Shown here piece by piece: positions 43,990 through 55,150 of a DNA stretch of 64,000 bases. The stretch lies in NCBI GenBank assembly GCA_011109175.1, contig RDEW01000053.1:186001-250000 (forward strand). Reading direction: 5' to 3'. This stretch comes from Dicyema japonicum (Eukaryota; Dicyemida; Rhombozoa; Dicyemidae). Position 1 is the stretch's first letter, and the number at the start of each line of letters is the position of its first letter. The notes beneath the pieces are model-generated. The model made no database searches and had not been told where the DNA came from. It saw only the letters and a list, made by a program, of their open reading frames with translations. The translations under genes and the position numbers were made by a program.

Positions 43990-44495
43990 AGTTCTCCATT
44001 CCGAATACTTTCCATGTTACAATCCTGGAATGTATCCTCGAGTCAAACAATTATTGAAAACCATGGACACGCATGGAAGGATAGTCATAAACTTATTGTG
44101 TGATCCAAGTTCCCATGGTCGACTCACTTCTCTTTTTGTAATCGTAACTGCTTTTCTGAAATCTCTGTGTTCGAGGAGTAAGTTGATGTGGGTTCTTTTT
44201 CAACATTCCCCCGGGGTACTATAGAATAGTCTGATTCTATTGTACAACTTAGAGTCTGATGCTTTTTGCTCAGAAGCTCACTGTATCCGATATCTCTCAT
44301 GAGACGGGGGATGACGGGTTACATCATTCATAAAAAGATTGAGGTAATTAGTAAATAGAAATACACCACCAGCACTACCATCTAACAAATAACTTCCTCC
44401 CCCTTTACACCTCAGCATAACAAAAAACCAACAGTAAGCACACTAAAAAGCGGTGGAACCGAACCTATGGAGGAACTATATGACATTGTTGTATC
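43990..44495. other. Intergenic, nothing recognised
   Basis: One unrecognised ORF (44030-44224). No family motif was seen. Confidence 0.35.
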
Positions 44496-44499
44496 AGGA

Positions 44500-45381
44500 C
44501 AAGCTGTTTCGTCTAACTTGGCTTATGATTCTCTTGTAGTGAATCCGGAAATTCAAAAACATGGCTTTGGGACGGATTAAACGTTTTAACATTCTATCAA
44601 ACTCAGCGACTACCAGTAAGGCACGAATTACATTAAGGAAATCAGGCATATTTACGCTTGAAATGGACGCTTGTGTCGATAATTTTGGCTTGAGAGCGAC
44701 ATTTGGTATTGATGGAAATGTTTTTACCACTTCCTATATCCTTCCACTGTTGTTGTGAAGGGAATCCCTTCTTGGGTCTCAGATGATGACTTGAATCTTT
44801 ATTTTATAGAAACTCTACGACCTGGTTTCTCTTTTTAACGTTTCATGAAGGACGGGCGCAGTCTTCCTGTTGGAAAATTAACTTTGAAGTCTAGAGCGGA
44901 AGCCACGTCACTTGTGAGGCTGGGGATGGTGTTTGGGTTCCAGAGAGTTCGTTTTGAATTTTACAGAAAACCGGTAACTAGGTGCTACCGATGCCAAAAA
45001 TTTGGGCACATTGCGAATTTCTGCAAGGAAAAGGAATCTTCCAAGTGGGATCTTGAGAGTTCGAGTGACTCTCTAATTGTTTTTTTATCGTACCTCGAAG
45101 CATATGCGAAAAAAGTCTATTCGGTTAACAAGAATTCTCAATTGACACCAAAAAATGTTATAGTTTTTTTGAAAAGGAAACAATGCTTGAAAAGCAAACT
45201 ACGTCGATGTCTTGATCCGCATGACCGTAGGCTCATGGAGATCACGCAAGAAATACGCAGATTAGAAAAAGTTAAAAAGATCCCAGCATTTTTCAAAAAT
45301 CGGGTCATCTTTTCTCGATGCTCCGACCGTGACCCCACACATTTTTATATTTCAGCTAATCAATGCGGCAATCTAAGATAA
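44500..45381 (+). mobile_element. LINE-E-type ORF1 (RRM + CCHC gag-like), partly open
   Basis: The frame at 44740-44830 gives PSTVVVKGIPSWVSDDDLNL, then YFIETLRPGFSF*, an RRM-like beta-alpha start. The open block 44845-45381 continues GKLTLKSRAEATSLVRLG, FGFQRVRFEFYRKPVTRC and the zinc knuckle CYRCQKFGHIANFCKEKE. A basic helical tail (KRKQCLKSKLRRC, RRLEKVKKIPAFFKNRV) follows. RRM plus CCHC is the usual layout of Jockey/CR1-like LINE ORF1 RNA-binding proteins. Upstream, 44560-44740 holds the N-terminal part in another frame. No ORF2 follows, so the copy is partial. Confidence 0.7.
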
Positions 45382-45389
45382 CCTTAATG

Positions 45390-46190
45390 AAAGGTCAAGG
45401 GACGTCTTTGATCATTGGGACGACTCTCAAGTCTTGTTTTTTGATTGCAGTTGTTTAGTATAACGAGGTGTTCGACTTCTGAGTTGACTTGTCATTCTCT
45501 GGTCTCAGAACTGAGCCAAATATCATTGAGTCCTAAAAAGTCAGTTCACCGTAAATGATATGGTTATTAATGTTGAGTAGAAACTTCAGAATTAGATGAT
45601 AGACATTTGGCAGAAAGAAGGGGGGATGTACAGATTAAAGAGAGTGTAGGGACTGGAACAGAAAATAATAGTAATGGAAATTATTTCCATGTGGTCATCC
45701 AGACTGTGTAATGAGTAGTGCAGGTGAAATAAATAAAGAGCGAATCAGAATTCCACTATGAGGGCTGATCACTAAGTAATCTGTAAATCTAACAGTGTTC
45801 AGATGTGGCTCATACTCTGAAATTTTGCAAAAAATCAATAATGTCTTTGGTCAGATGTCCTTTTTTCATAACCGCAAGTTGAACCACAATGTCATTCTTA
45901 TTGATCTTTTACATTACCTCAGAGAAAATATGATAAAACTTGAATGCTACAAACTTTTATATCTAAAATGTGATTTCATTACTTAAATTTGAAAATTCAA
46001 TAAAATGGGAGAGTAAAGAAAAAGCCCAGATGTTAGGATTATCTAATTATCAACCATGTATAAGTTGAATCCCATGGTTAGAAGACCGATGGGATTAATG
46101 AGATCAGAGAGTATTTTTGTCTTGAACTTTGACCTTTATATAAGAAACTTTTTTTCTCTTTTTTTTAAAGAATAATTTTTTTAACAATTG
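45390..46190. other. Intergenic, nothing recognised
   Basis: One unrecognised ORF (45795-45986). AT-rich. Confidence 0.35.
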
Positions 46191-46198
46191 AACAATTG

Positions 46199-46430
46199 TC
46201 AGTTGAGGAAGCCTGCTGCGTGGATTGCGAAAGTGTTTCCTCGGAGTATGGCTATTCCAATCTTTTGTCTTATCCATAACCCTTCTCGTTGATCCCTTCT
46301 CTTTCTGGCAAGCAATCCTCCGAGTTCTCGCAAGAACTCAGCCGTCATTGACCAACGGCTCCCGATGATTCGGTCGCAACAGGAGTAAATCGGTATAAGA
46401 AAACTATATTTCAACTTGGGATGCATAAAT
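46199..46430 (-). mobile_element. LINE-D C-terminal tail fragment
   Basis: The minus-strand frame reads TAEFLRELGGLLARKRRDQR, then LWIRQKIGIAILRGNTFAIH, equivalent to the last about 60 residues of LINE-D (VSFLRALGCLL...RRETEWLF in the 4.7-kb copy). Its 3' end lies at about 46199 and is followed by A/T-rich sequence. Confidence 0.7.
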
Positions 46431-46459
46431 TATTCTCACATTGTAACCTACTTGCAGGA

Positions 46460-46810
46460 CATTGGGAGCATGGTTTATTTATTTATTTAACCCAAGAACA
46501 CCAATAGTTAATTTAATTGTATTAAACTAATTAGGTGATCCCGGCCGTCTCCATCAGGTCTCTCATCTTTTCCGGTGGACCTTCCGAGATCCAACACAGT
46601 TTCTCTGAGGACGGGAGGGTTTTGAAAGAAATACAAGAGGGGTGATGTAAAGTCTTCTAGTAAGACCCAATCCATTAGAGCATTGTAGGAAGTTGGATTT
46701 TCGGCACAGAGCGTCGAATCCCTTCCCATTTTGTCCGATAAGGTCTTCCAGAGAGGTGGGTGTGAGACTGACTGTTCTCACGAGCTTGCCGATAGTCGTA
46801 GCTGATAGGG
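46460..46810 (-). mobile_element. LINE-B 3' end fragment
   Basis: The minus strand reads LIRTVSLTPTSLEDLIGQNG, then GFDALCRKSNFL, a frame change, and METAGIT* followed by GGGATCACCTAATTAG and TATTGGTGTTCTTGGGTTAA. The tail is TAAATAAATAAA (46472-46490). Confidence 0.8.
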
Positions 46811-46814
46811 ACTG

Positions 46815-47480
46815 AATATCACTGATTTTCTGTTTGTTAGTTCAGGATTTTCCTGTTTTATAAGATTTCCTGTATAATTGTCTGGACTAAAGTAAATACA
46901 GCTACTATGGACGGTAATTGCAGTAACCTAAAGAACCAATAAATGGGCCACATAAAGCTGTAGCACACCCTACTTCATAAGTATCAGCCCAAACAAGCAA
47001 CATATAGAAATAATACCTGCTTATAGAAATCACAATTGCCACTACACATTTGAGTAGTAAAATTGTAATACTGGTGATATGAGTATCATTCCTCTACAAC
47101 TGCTGTGAGATTATGGTGTACTATAATAACAAATTACTATCATTATTTTGAAAGATGTTTTGTCAATATCTTTGTTTATGAATAAATATTTTTCGCTTGA
47201 TTTTTCTGCTTCTTTTTCAAGTGCATCACTCCAAACCTTAATAAATTTAAATTTAACAACCATTTTTCTCATATTGCTTGCAGAAGGTCATTAGATCTGA
47301 AATAATTATGGGCATCCAATAGTTTTTTCTTTTCGGTTTCACTAAAATAGTCGCACTGAGATATATTTAATATGAACTTACTTTAACTGAAAGTAGTAAC
47401 AATAATCCTATCATTTCAGCGGTTATTTGATTTCGCTTTTTATAAATGTTTACCAAATTAATTCTCTCAAGTCTTGTTTT
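46815..47480. other. Intergenic, nothing recognised
   Basis: AT-rich, no coding blocks supported. Confidence 0.35.
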
Positions 47481-47483
47481 TGA

Positions 47484-47815
47484 TGGAGACTGTTCGGTCA
47501 CATTCTGAGGATGGACCTGGATGTCCCGGCAAATCACGTAATAGATGAATATTTCATGGAAAAAACAAAATCATTCCGAGGAAGGCCTAGAACAACCTTA
47601 CCTATCACGCTAAATGAGGACCTAAAAGCCATAGGCAGGGAGTTGAAAACAATGGATGACCTCGATGAACTAAGAGATCTTGCGAAACGGAGAGGCCTTT
47701 GGATGCGATTGGTGCAAAGGGTGGCCGGCGCGGCACAAGGGAACCTTAATTGACTTTTGTTTTTTATGTGTTCTCGGCAGTGCTGATAATAATAATAATT
47801 AATTTTTGTGGTTTT
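47484..47815 (+). mobile_element. LINE-A 3' fragment
   Basis: The frame reads (W)RLFGHILRMDLDVPANHVID, EYFMEKTKSFRGRPRTTLPI and TLNEDLKAIGRELKTMDDLD. It ends QGNLN*, and the tail runs to an ATAATAATAATTAA stretch (about 47785-47803). Confidence 0.8.
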
Positions 47816-47819
47816 TATT

Positions 47820-49325
47820 ATTGAGGTTTTTTACATAAAATAATACATTAAAAATTTTATATTAATCATATATATTTTTTCGCTATTTGTCCCATCCGTC
47901 AAGTTTTTAAAGATCTAATTTTTGACGTCGCTGGCGCACTATTTGAGGAAAGTTGGTCCAGATACCTGAGACATCTTCGTGATGTGATAACAGAAAAAAC
48001 CATCTACGCTCGCCAGTGTCTCTTTTAGAGTCATAATCTAATTCTCGAGTCATTAACTTTGCCCTCATTTTCAGCCGCTTTAATGCATGATCATTGTTTT
48101 CATAGTAATATACTGGCAGTTGAGGTTCCTGAGATGCTTTCATAGTGAATATGTTTAATGAAAAGGAAGGTAGTAGTAACCAAACTAATTAGGTGATACC
48201 GGAGTAGAATATGTTGTTGGTAATCACTAGGGCGGAAATTATAAGACATTTTTAGGACATTTCAAACACAAAAAGTACAATTAGGACATTTTAAGAAAAA
48301 ATAGGATAATTTTATAGAAAAAATAAATAAAACATATCCGTTTTGAGTCTCAATTTCCAGGATTACAATGTGTCGTCTACTGCAGTGGTTCCCAAAGTGT
48401 GCCTAGAATATATTATTTAACATTTAAATTGCCTCTCGAATCTGCAGATTTTTTCGCAAAATCTGAGAGTCAGTGCGACCGTGAGGTGGTCTATAGAGAA
48501 ATTATTGAACATTGATGTTGATTTCATTTTGGAGAAATCAATATAAGTTCGGCTCTCGAACTGGGAGGATTCCTTTCTTCGATCAACGATACTAGCAATA
48601 TCAGATTTTACACTACCCTCGCGGATCGTAGTAGAAACCGATAGCAGGTTTGCTCGAGATATTTGCCTTGGTAACCAAAAAACGTGGAGAGACATCACGA
48701 CTGGAACGCTAACAACATTTAGTCGATCCAACAGAAATTAGATCAAATCATAAGTCATGCCTACATCCAACAAGCGAAACCATGTGAAGTGGGATTCATA
48801 TAACCTCTATTATTCTGATGATCTGATCCAATAAACGTAGAATCACCTAAATATGCTTAATTCCTTAATAAAAACCAAAAATACATTCATAAGATTGCTG
48901 ACAACTGGTTCATGTAATACCCTGGAAACTAAAAATTAAAGCATATCAACAAAATGCGTTAGCATTGTCGACAGTTTTTGGACACGGATTCTCATCTAAG
49001 AGTGCACCAATAATGTCGCCCGATTCCTCTTCAATTCGATGTCGTCTTATTTCTTATAATTCCATTTTGTTACGAATATTAGTGAGTATTCAGTTTTCCT
49101 GGCTTCCTCTCTCGATCATTTTCTAAGTTTCACTTATTAATTAAAAATTTCATATTTAATGTAAAATTCTAAAATTTTAGACTATCGCCGTCAGATTTTG
49201 ACAAAGTTTAAACTTTCTATGAAAAATAGGAAATGACTCACTCAATTATTTCAGATAAGTTGATCCAAAAATGGATTAGGGTGAAGAGAATGGATTAGGG
49301 GGCATTAGAGAAGGAGTTGCGGTGA
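47820..49325. other. Intergenic; hAT-type terminus at 48382
   Basis: CAGTGGTTCCCAAAGTGTGCC (48382-48402) is a typical hAT terminal repeat, and the minus-strand frame 48417-48731 could be a decayed transposase end. I did not find the partner terminus. The rest shows no recognised gene. AACTAATTAGGTGATACCGG (48183-48202) is an isolated LINE-B tail on the minus strand. Confidence 0.45.
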
Positions 49326-49339
49326 ATTAGAGAATACAA

Positions 49340-49805
49340 ATTATATTATACATCAAAAACGTAATGATATACTAAAAGAGCATCAGTGGGGTTTTCGAAA
49401 AAATCGGTTTTGTGGAGATTGTCTGTACTGTGTTAACGTGTCAATTGTGAAGGCTTTGGAAACTAAAGGGTGTTCGATCGCAGTCTGCCTTGATATTTCC
49501 AAAGCTTTCGACAGTGTGTGGCATCTTGGTCTTCTTATTTGTCTTGCGGAATGTGGTGTTGAAAAAGAACTTTATTTTTGGATACAAATCGAACTAAAGT
49601 ATCTGGCACATATCTTCAGAGATGACCCTGTGTTTACGGATTTTTTTGGGAGACTGTCGGGGTAGAAGTCGGTTGGCATGCCCTACCGTTTCATATTACT
49701 TCCCTCATCACTTAATTTACAGTGCTTTTTCTTTATAACTTACATATGGAGGCATTTTTCGAGTATTACATCCCAACTTGGGTGTTAAATAAATAAACAA
49801 CTCAG
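49340..49805 (+). mobile_element. LINE RT fragment (LINE-E-like) with 3' tail
   Basis: The frame reads HQWGFRKNRFCGDCLYCVN, then VCLDISKAFDSVWHLGLLIC and LAECGVEKEL (RT motifs). After an internal deletion it ends with CCCAACTTGGGTGTTAAATAAATAAACAA (about 49769-49799). Confidence 0.7.
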
Positions 49806-50272
49806 TAACGTTCATTTTAAAAATGATCACTGAAGGGAGAGTCTAGTACAATAGTTCACAACCTTTTTGAGAGCACGGAACCCTATCGACATTTTTCATT
49901 TTATACGGAACCCTTATATAGTTTTTAACAATAATCAGTATTTTACTAATATAAAAAAATAAAATGCTAGTTAGTGAGATGGTTGATGTCTCTTGCATAG
50001 CTCTGTAATATTAGGCCTTGTCGAGCTCAGCGGCAACAATTTCCCCGAACATTATCTTCACTACTTTTTTGCATGCAGGCAAAATAGCAGTTTCGAAGAG
50101 AGTATGCGATTTCATATTTTTAGCGGTAATCCCAGAAACAACATAGCTAGCATGCAGTGCTTTTTCGTTTATTTTGATTTTTTTTGTAAAACGGGATGCT
50201 TGAATTTTATTCTGGTCCAATTTACGCAAAAAATATTCTATTTTTTCTTTGAAAGTTCAGGGTGCTTGGTAG

Positions 50273-51595
50273 GTTGTAGGAAAAAAAGTCAAGTGGAAAA
50301 AAGGTCAAGCGGAAAAAAAGTCAAGTCCGTAAGCGGAAAAAAAGTCAAGCGGAAAAAAAGTCAAGTTGTCTTTTTTTAGTTTATATCGCATTTTTGTGAT
50401 ACTACTAGCATCTTTTAATTTTTAAAAATTTTTTCAATACTTGACTTTTTTTCCGCTTGACTTTTTTTCCATTTTTGAAAATTTTTCCCTTATAAATTCT
50501 CGAAATTTAGCGCAAAATGGAAAAAAAGTCAAGTCCGTTAACGAAATCACGGACTTGACTTTTTTTCCGCTTTGGTATAATCGCTTTGACTAAATCAATT
50601 TAAGAATTTCAAGGTAATAATAAAAATTTTTTTTATTATCAAATGAATAAAAATTAAATTAAGGCATCTGAATGGCCATGCTATTTCCCCTAACAATAGC
50701 CAACGAGATACGTTCTCGGAACCAACTAGTCTCTTGCGGATCCTTGGTCACAGCTTGAATCATGGAGCCGATCTTACGAACCAACTCATCTGCTTGGGGG
50801 CCAAGGATTCCTAATATAATAAAATTGACTTAACTTTTTTCGCTTTGGTTTAATCTTTTTGACCTTGACTTTTTTCGCTTTGGTTTAATCTTTTTGACTT
50901 AATCAATATACGGATTTTAATTCCTTTGGAAAAAGAATTTCAACAAGAACAAATAAAAAAACGATTGATAGACAAAAAACTTTTAAATATATGTCTGGAT
51001 CGACAGGACGGAAAAAAACAGTAGGAGAAGCCCTAAAAGCAATTGCATGGAATATTAAATATTCTTTTGATTCACATTAAATAATCCCTTGATTCACGTT
51101 AAATAAAAATCATATGTTTATAACATTTAAAAAAAATTTTAAAAGTAGAAAAAATTATTTTTAGAATTTATTTCCACCACGTGTAGTTTTAGTTGTGGCG
51201 GGACATTTTAATTCATTAACATTAGCCAAAATTAACTATTTAAATAATTTGTTATTCTAAACTCGCTTACTTTTAAATGAAACGATCATGAATAAAAATC
51301 TTAATTTATAAACGGAAAAAAAGTCAAGTCCGTAATTTCGTTAACGGACTTGACTTTTTTTCCGTTTTGCGCTAAATTTCGAAAATTTATAAGGGAAAAA
51401 TTTTCAAAAATGGAAAAAAAGTCAAGCGGAAAAAAAGTCAAGTATTGAAAAAATTTTTAAAAATTAAAAGATGCTAGTAGTATCACAAAAATGCGATATA
51501 AACTAAAAAAAGACAACTTGACTTTTTTTCCGCTTACGGACTTGACTTTTTTTCCGCTTGACCTTTTTTCCACTTGACTTTTTTTCCGCAACTCC
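50273..51595. mobile_element. Inverted-repeat (foldback-like) element with 9-bp target duplication
   Basis: Long inverted repeats of roughly 285-300 bp (50273-50570 and 51312-51595) are built from many copies of GGAAAAAAAGTCAAG in both orientations, including GGAAAAAAAGTCAAGTCCGT hairpin units. The 9-mer GCTTGGTAG flanks it at 50264-50272 and 51596-51604, a Mutator-type duplication length. There is no transposase. The middle (about 50.6-51.3 kb) holds a LINE-D tail and AT-rich sequence. It is probably a non-autonomous element. Confidence 0.88.
50659..50820 (-). mobile_element. LINE-D C-terminal tail inside the inverted-repeat element
   Basis: The minus-strand frame reads LGPQADELVRKIGSMIQAVT, then KDPQETSWFRERISLAIVRG and NSMAIQMP*. 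This is the clean C-terminal tail of LINE-D (compare LRALG...RRETEWLF; AILRGNTFAI). It may be an insertion or captured sequence. No target duplication was resolved. Confidence 0.78.
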
Positions 51596-51904
51596 GCTTG
51601 GTAGAGAAATGACGTCTAAGTTTTGTTGGAGCCTTAGCACTATTCGCAAGTTTTTCACCACAAACAACACAAAGTGGGAGTGGCCAATCCATGTTCTTAG
51701 TCCATGTGAAACCAAAGGCAATATAACTTTCTCGATACGATCTAACTTTAAGATTTGCACTGTCACAAGATCCATTAGACACGCGCAAATTAAATTAATT
51801 CGTTTTGAAAAATTATTCTTTTGAAAAAAAATATAAAAATTTTTGGAACTTTGCGGAACCTAAGGGTTCCGCGAAACCCAGGTTGGGAACCTCTGGTCTA
51901 GTAG

Positions 51905-52430
51905 ATAAGTAGTTCTTACAGAACATAAAAGGTAGAGATCATGAAATGGAATCCATGATCGATGCCTTATTATTTGAGATTTGTCCAATGACTGTTTCCA
52001 TTCTCCTCCATTTCAGATTCCTCAAATCATTAAGATCTCGAGGTCCCTTAATGCTCCATTACTTGGTATATTGTAAATCCAGAAAGCGAATGTCCATGGA
52101 ATCTTTCCTTAGATGGCACAAAGTAGACCTCTTACTGCATTTACTGATGTTTTGGTCTATTCCGTGGTTAGCAAGATTATTGATCTTCTGGGCATCTTTC
52201 TTTTATCCATCTCGACCACTTCAGTCATAAGGGGGATCGAATTTGTCTCTTCGACCTTAAGATTTTCCATGCACCCGAATTTATTTTATGTATTGCCTCA
52301 TGACCATCCTGTTAATGGCTAAGAGAGTCTTCAACTGACTAAGTAATTCCGGACCGACGGGGAGCATCCTGTATTATCTTTGCATTGGACATGACCTACT
52401 TTGTATTTTGAGCGGATTTCGAGGTACAGT
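51905..52430. other. Unassigned region
   Basis: Unrecognised ORFs 51946-52230 and 52113-52322 overlap in different frames. No motif or splice structure convinced me. Confidence 0.35.
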
Positions 52431-52431
52431 A

Positions 52432-53282
52432 CAACCTCACCCCAATAAAACTCCGGCTTGGAGCACCCTCTATTATGGGGCACTTTTTTTTATAAAGTTC
52501 ATTTTATGATAGATCATTTAATTTCCGACCAATAGAATAATAATAAATAAAAATCATCGACCCCGCTTAATTTTTATTAAATAAAAATTTTATTGATTAT
52601 TCTATATTATAGTCTGGCATTTTTAAACCATAATCTTGTCCATACAATTCTTGAAGTATTTCGAGACAACTTCATCCCAGATAATCCTTACTTGACAGAC
52701 GTAGGGAAGAGTTCTCCTACAAGGAGGTCATATTTGTAACATTCCCCAACTTCAACTTGTCTGTAGCGACCATGTGAAGTACACCCGTTTCGATGAGAGC
52801 TATTATGATCAGCAGTCTTTTTGTTTTTCTTGTATTGATTGCACAACGAGCCATACTTGAGAAAAACAAGTTCGTATCTTGCAATAGGCAGAACAAAGCT
52901 TCACTCCTTGGACTACTATTTCCAGTCCTGGCCACCCACTGAAGGTTTCCACATCGACATTAGGTTCCTCACATTTAATGAGCGCCGAATGTAACGATTT
53001 GATTTTGGTTGTAATTCTTTCTCATCCCCCTCAGGACATTATATATTGTGGCCTTGAGGGACTCAACATTAATATTCTCCTTGTAAAAAATTCCATATTT
53101 AGAGGTAAGAAATCCTGCGATTGTAGCCAAATACCACTTATTAGTTCTAATAACTCACAGAACCCCCAACATTCGTAAAAACAGCCGAATTCTTCTCCAA
53201 GTTTTAAGAATAGAATGTTCACTTGAACGTAACCGAACTAATCCTTTCCCAAAGTTAAGTTATTATCGGGGTCATTTAACTG
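52432..53282 (-). mobile_element. Pogo/Tigger-like DNA transposon, decayed
   Basis: The left terminus CAGTACAACCTCACCCC and the right terminus (inward CAGTTAAATGACCCC) are imperfect inverted repeats of the CAGT...-type used by Tigger/pogo elements. A TA precedes the left end. The minus strand holds frames compatible with the end of a DDE_1 transposase: KTKRLLIIIALIETGVLH, NMTSL, and IIWDEVVSKYFKNCMDK (the conserved W..V...I..C helix). Alignment is weak, hence moderate confidence. Confidence 0.45.
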
Positions 53283-53404
53283 CTATTTCGTAGTCTAATG
53301 AATCACCTCTTTTCACAGATCGAATTAAAAATTATTAAATTAAAATTTACTAACTCCAGATATAGCGAGAGAGAAGTTAACAGTAGACAACTAGTTAAGT
53401 GTAT

Positions 53405-53660
53405 CCAGTTTTCCGTGGTACGAGAGTCCTTCAACGTACACAGGACATCCGGAACCAGCATAAAAGGTCAAAGGAGTCCATTCCTTGAAGTTGTGGGAAC
53501 ACCTCCAGTGGAGTGGGAAAGAGCAAATGATCCTTTTACGTGCCAGCCTGGACTGGGCGCCACCTGAGACAGGTGGATCACATGACGCCATCTAGTAGGA
53601 GAAGGAACAGACAAAACAAACAGAAAACCTTAGCTACGTAGCACCCATTGGGCCACGAGG
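53405..53660 (-). mobile_element. Short LINE-B-derived element, best copy
   Basis: Read on the minus strand: AGCCTCGTGGCCC...GTAGCTAAGGTT at the 5' end, then GTGATCCACCTGTCTCAGGTGG, GGCACGTAAAAGGATCATTTG and CTCTTTCCCACTCCACTGGAGG. It ends AACTGGATACACTTAACTAG. It aligns over about 250 bp with 30490-30755. Confidence 0.75.
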
Positions 53661-53879
53661 CTATATTTTGTAATGGAATTTAAAAAATATAAAATTATTA
53701 ATAATATTTAAAACCATTGGAATTAAAAAAATAATTGAGAAAAAAATGTCTATAAAATATTTAATTAAATTAGGGTTCCGAAATGCGCATCGTACAAATT
53801 TCAAGAGAAACCTTGAAAAAAATTCAAAAGTTAAAAGAATTTAGGGATGATACGTTCAATGAAAATAACGAAAAATTTT

Positions 53880-53925
53880 GTTTTTGTAGACGAACAGGAG
53901 ATCTCAGTGAACGCCTTTGGTCAAC
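53880..53925 (+). repeat. Interspersed repeat R1, short fragment
   Basis: GACGAACAGGAGATCTCAGTGAACGC matches 55035-55060. The flanks diverge at once. Confidence 0.6.
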
Positions 53926-54069
53926 AAAACCACTGATTACTCCCATCGCTATATTGACGATCTCATAGATCTCAGGAGATAGTCGTTTTCTTGGATATCA
54001 AATTTTGTTTTTATTAAAAAGATGCGGTAATTTTTAAGTCGATAACGGCAAAGAATTTTTCAATGCCCA

Positions 54070-54400
54070 CATGGAAAAATTATGCCAAAGGTTCTCTAAA
54101 GGATTTTAGAGGCAAGCCAAGGGCTCCTGGATACAAGGCCAAATTGAAGATTCTGGAAGATTCCCCGACAACGTCCATCATTTTAATAACAATATCTTTT
54201 TTTGGTAATGAATCTCGGTTCAAAAAATCAATTCTTTCATCAAAGTAGAGATTTACTGTCCACTTGTTGACTGTGGTCTTCACAAAGCTAACAATCAAGT
54301 GAGATATTCCAGAACATTCCAATACACGAAATAAAAATCCATGGTCAACAGAATCAAGGGCTTCCCTTACATCAAGTCAAACAGAATAAAGGGGTTTTTC
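54070..54400 (-). mobile_element. LINE-C-like RT fragment
   Basis: The minus-strand frame reads LDVREALDSVDHGFLFRVLE, then CSGISHLIVSFVKTTVNKWT and VNLYFDE, equivalent to NVKKAYDSVDHSYLVECLHS...SRWIIHLNYN of the 25.1-kb copy. It is cut at both sides. Confidence 0.6.
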
Positions 54401-54404
54401 GTCC

Positions 54405-54890
54405 CCAGCTGAGAAAATAAACCAAACGAATCCACAAAATCTATAATTTATTATTATTATTATTAAATAATAATATTTTGCTCATCAATACAATCTACTC
54501 TATTATTTTTATCCCCTTTTATCTGTTTGACTATCTTTTTGAGCATGCACAGACTATTATTATTAGGCACAGACTCAAACTCTGAATCACATTGAATTGA
54601 ACTGATTTAGGATAAGGCACCATCCAGCCATGTTTTTGTTTCGAAGCATAAACTATCTCAGACACCCATCCAACTTCAGAGACAAAAGTAACATCTTCTA
54701 TGATGGCTAAAGGAACACAAATTAGTTGGCGCAGCATGATTACCAACATTATCGTTTGCGACAATAGGACTGCCAGTCATTCAGCGCCAGCGACGACTGC
54801 CCTGCCTCTACTATACTATTCCGTGCCTCCAAGATCTCCCTGAGATTGAACGTCAAGAGGGAAAAGTCTAGTCATTGAATCCCATGTTTT
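54405..54890. other. Unassigned region
   Basis: Contains a TTATTATTATTATTA microsatellite (about 54440-54470) and one unrecognised minus-strand ORF (54531-54764). Confidence 0.35.
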
Positions 54891-54894
54891 CCAG

Positions 54895-55150
54895 ACATTG
54901 TATTTAAGTTCCACGTCACCAGCTCAACCAAAAGCTACCCAAGGATTTTTTGTTTTTTCCATGACTGTTGAGATGTCGGGTTTCCTTGCGCCTACAACGT
55001 TGGGATTATTGAGTCGTCTAGGGAATCGGATTTCTGCACGAACAGGAGATCTCAGTGAACGCTGCTTGTTATTTGACCGAATCTCCCTGCCACCCTGAGA
55101 GGGAATAGCCAGGGGGCCACTGTTTGACCCTTCATTTTATTTTGTCACTA
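54895..55150 (+). repeat. LINE-A leader (inverted) fused to R1, copy 4
   Basis: CCACGTCACCAGCTCAACC (about 54910-54928) is the complement of the LINE-A leader. R1 follows: GAGTCGTCTAGGGAATCGGA, ACAGGAGATCTCAGTGAACGC, TTGTTATTTGACCGAATCTC and CCACCCTGAGAGGGAATAGCC. LINE-A leader and R1 also lie near each other at 36.96-37.39 kb. Confidence 0.7.

Larger units (their letters stand above)
50011..51788 (-). pseudogene. hAT transposase N-terminus with BED zinc finger, split by insertion
   Basis: From 51788 downward the frame reads DWPLPLCVVCGEKLANSAKA, then PTKLRRHFSTK. This is a BED finger (CxxC...HxxxxK) as in ZBED/FAM200-type transposases. After the inserted element it resumes at about 50270 with a frame break, then RKLDQNKIQASRFTKKI, ALHASYVVSGITAKNMKSHT and LFETAILPACKKVVKIMFGE, the conserved hAT N-terminal region. 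The catalytic domain is absent, so the element was already internally deleted. Confidence 0.82.
49849..51895 (-). mobile_element. Second hAT transposon, carrying an inverted-repeat insertion
   Basis: The ends are CAATAGTTCACAACC (49849) and GGTTGGGAACCTCTG (ending 51895), imperfect inverted repeats of hAT type. The exact 8-bp duplication GTCTAGTA lies at 49841-49848 and 51896-51903. The minus strand encodes a BED finger and a hAT transposase start, split by the element at 50273-51595. Confidence 0.88.

Noticed and set aside
48382-48731. A complete hAT element
   Set aside because: Only one typical terminus was found; no partner repeat or 8-bp duplication could be located.
50273-51595. CRISPR-like array of GGAAAAAAAGTCAAG repeats
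   Set aside because: Repeats occur in both orientations as long terminal inverted repeats without regular unique spacers, in a eukaryote. It is a transposon terminus.
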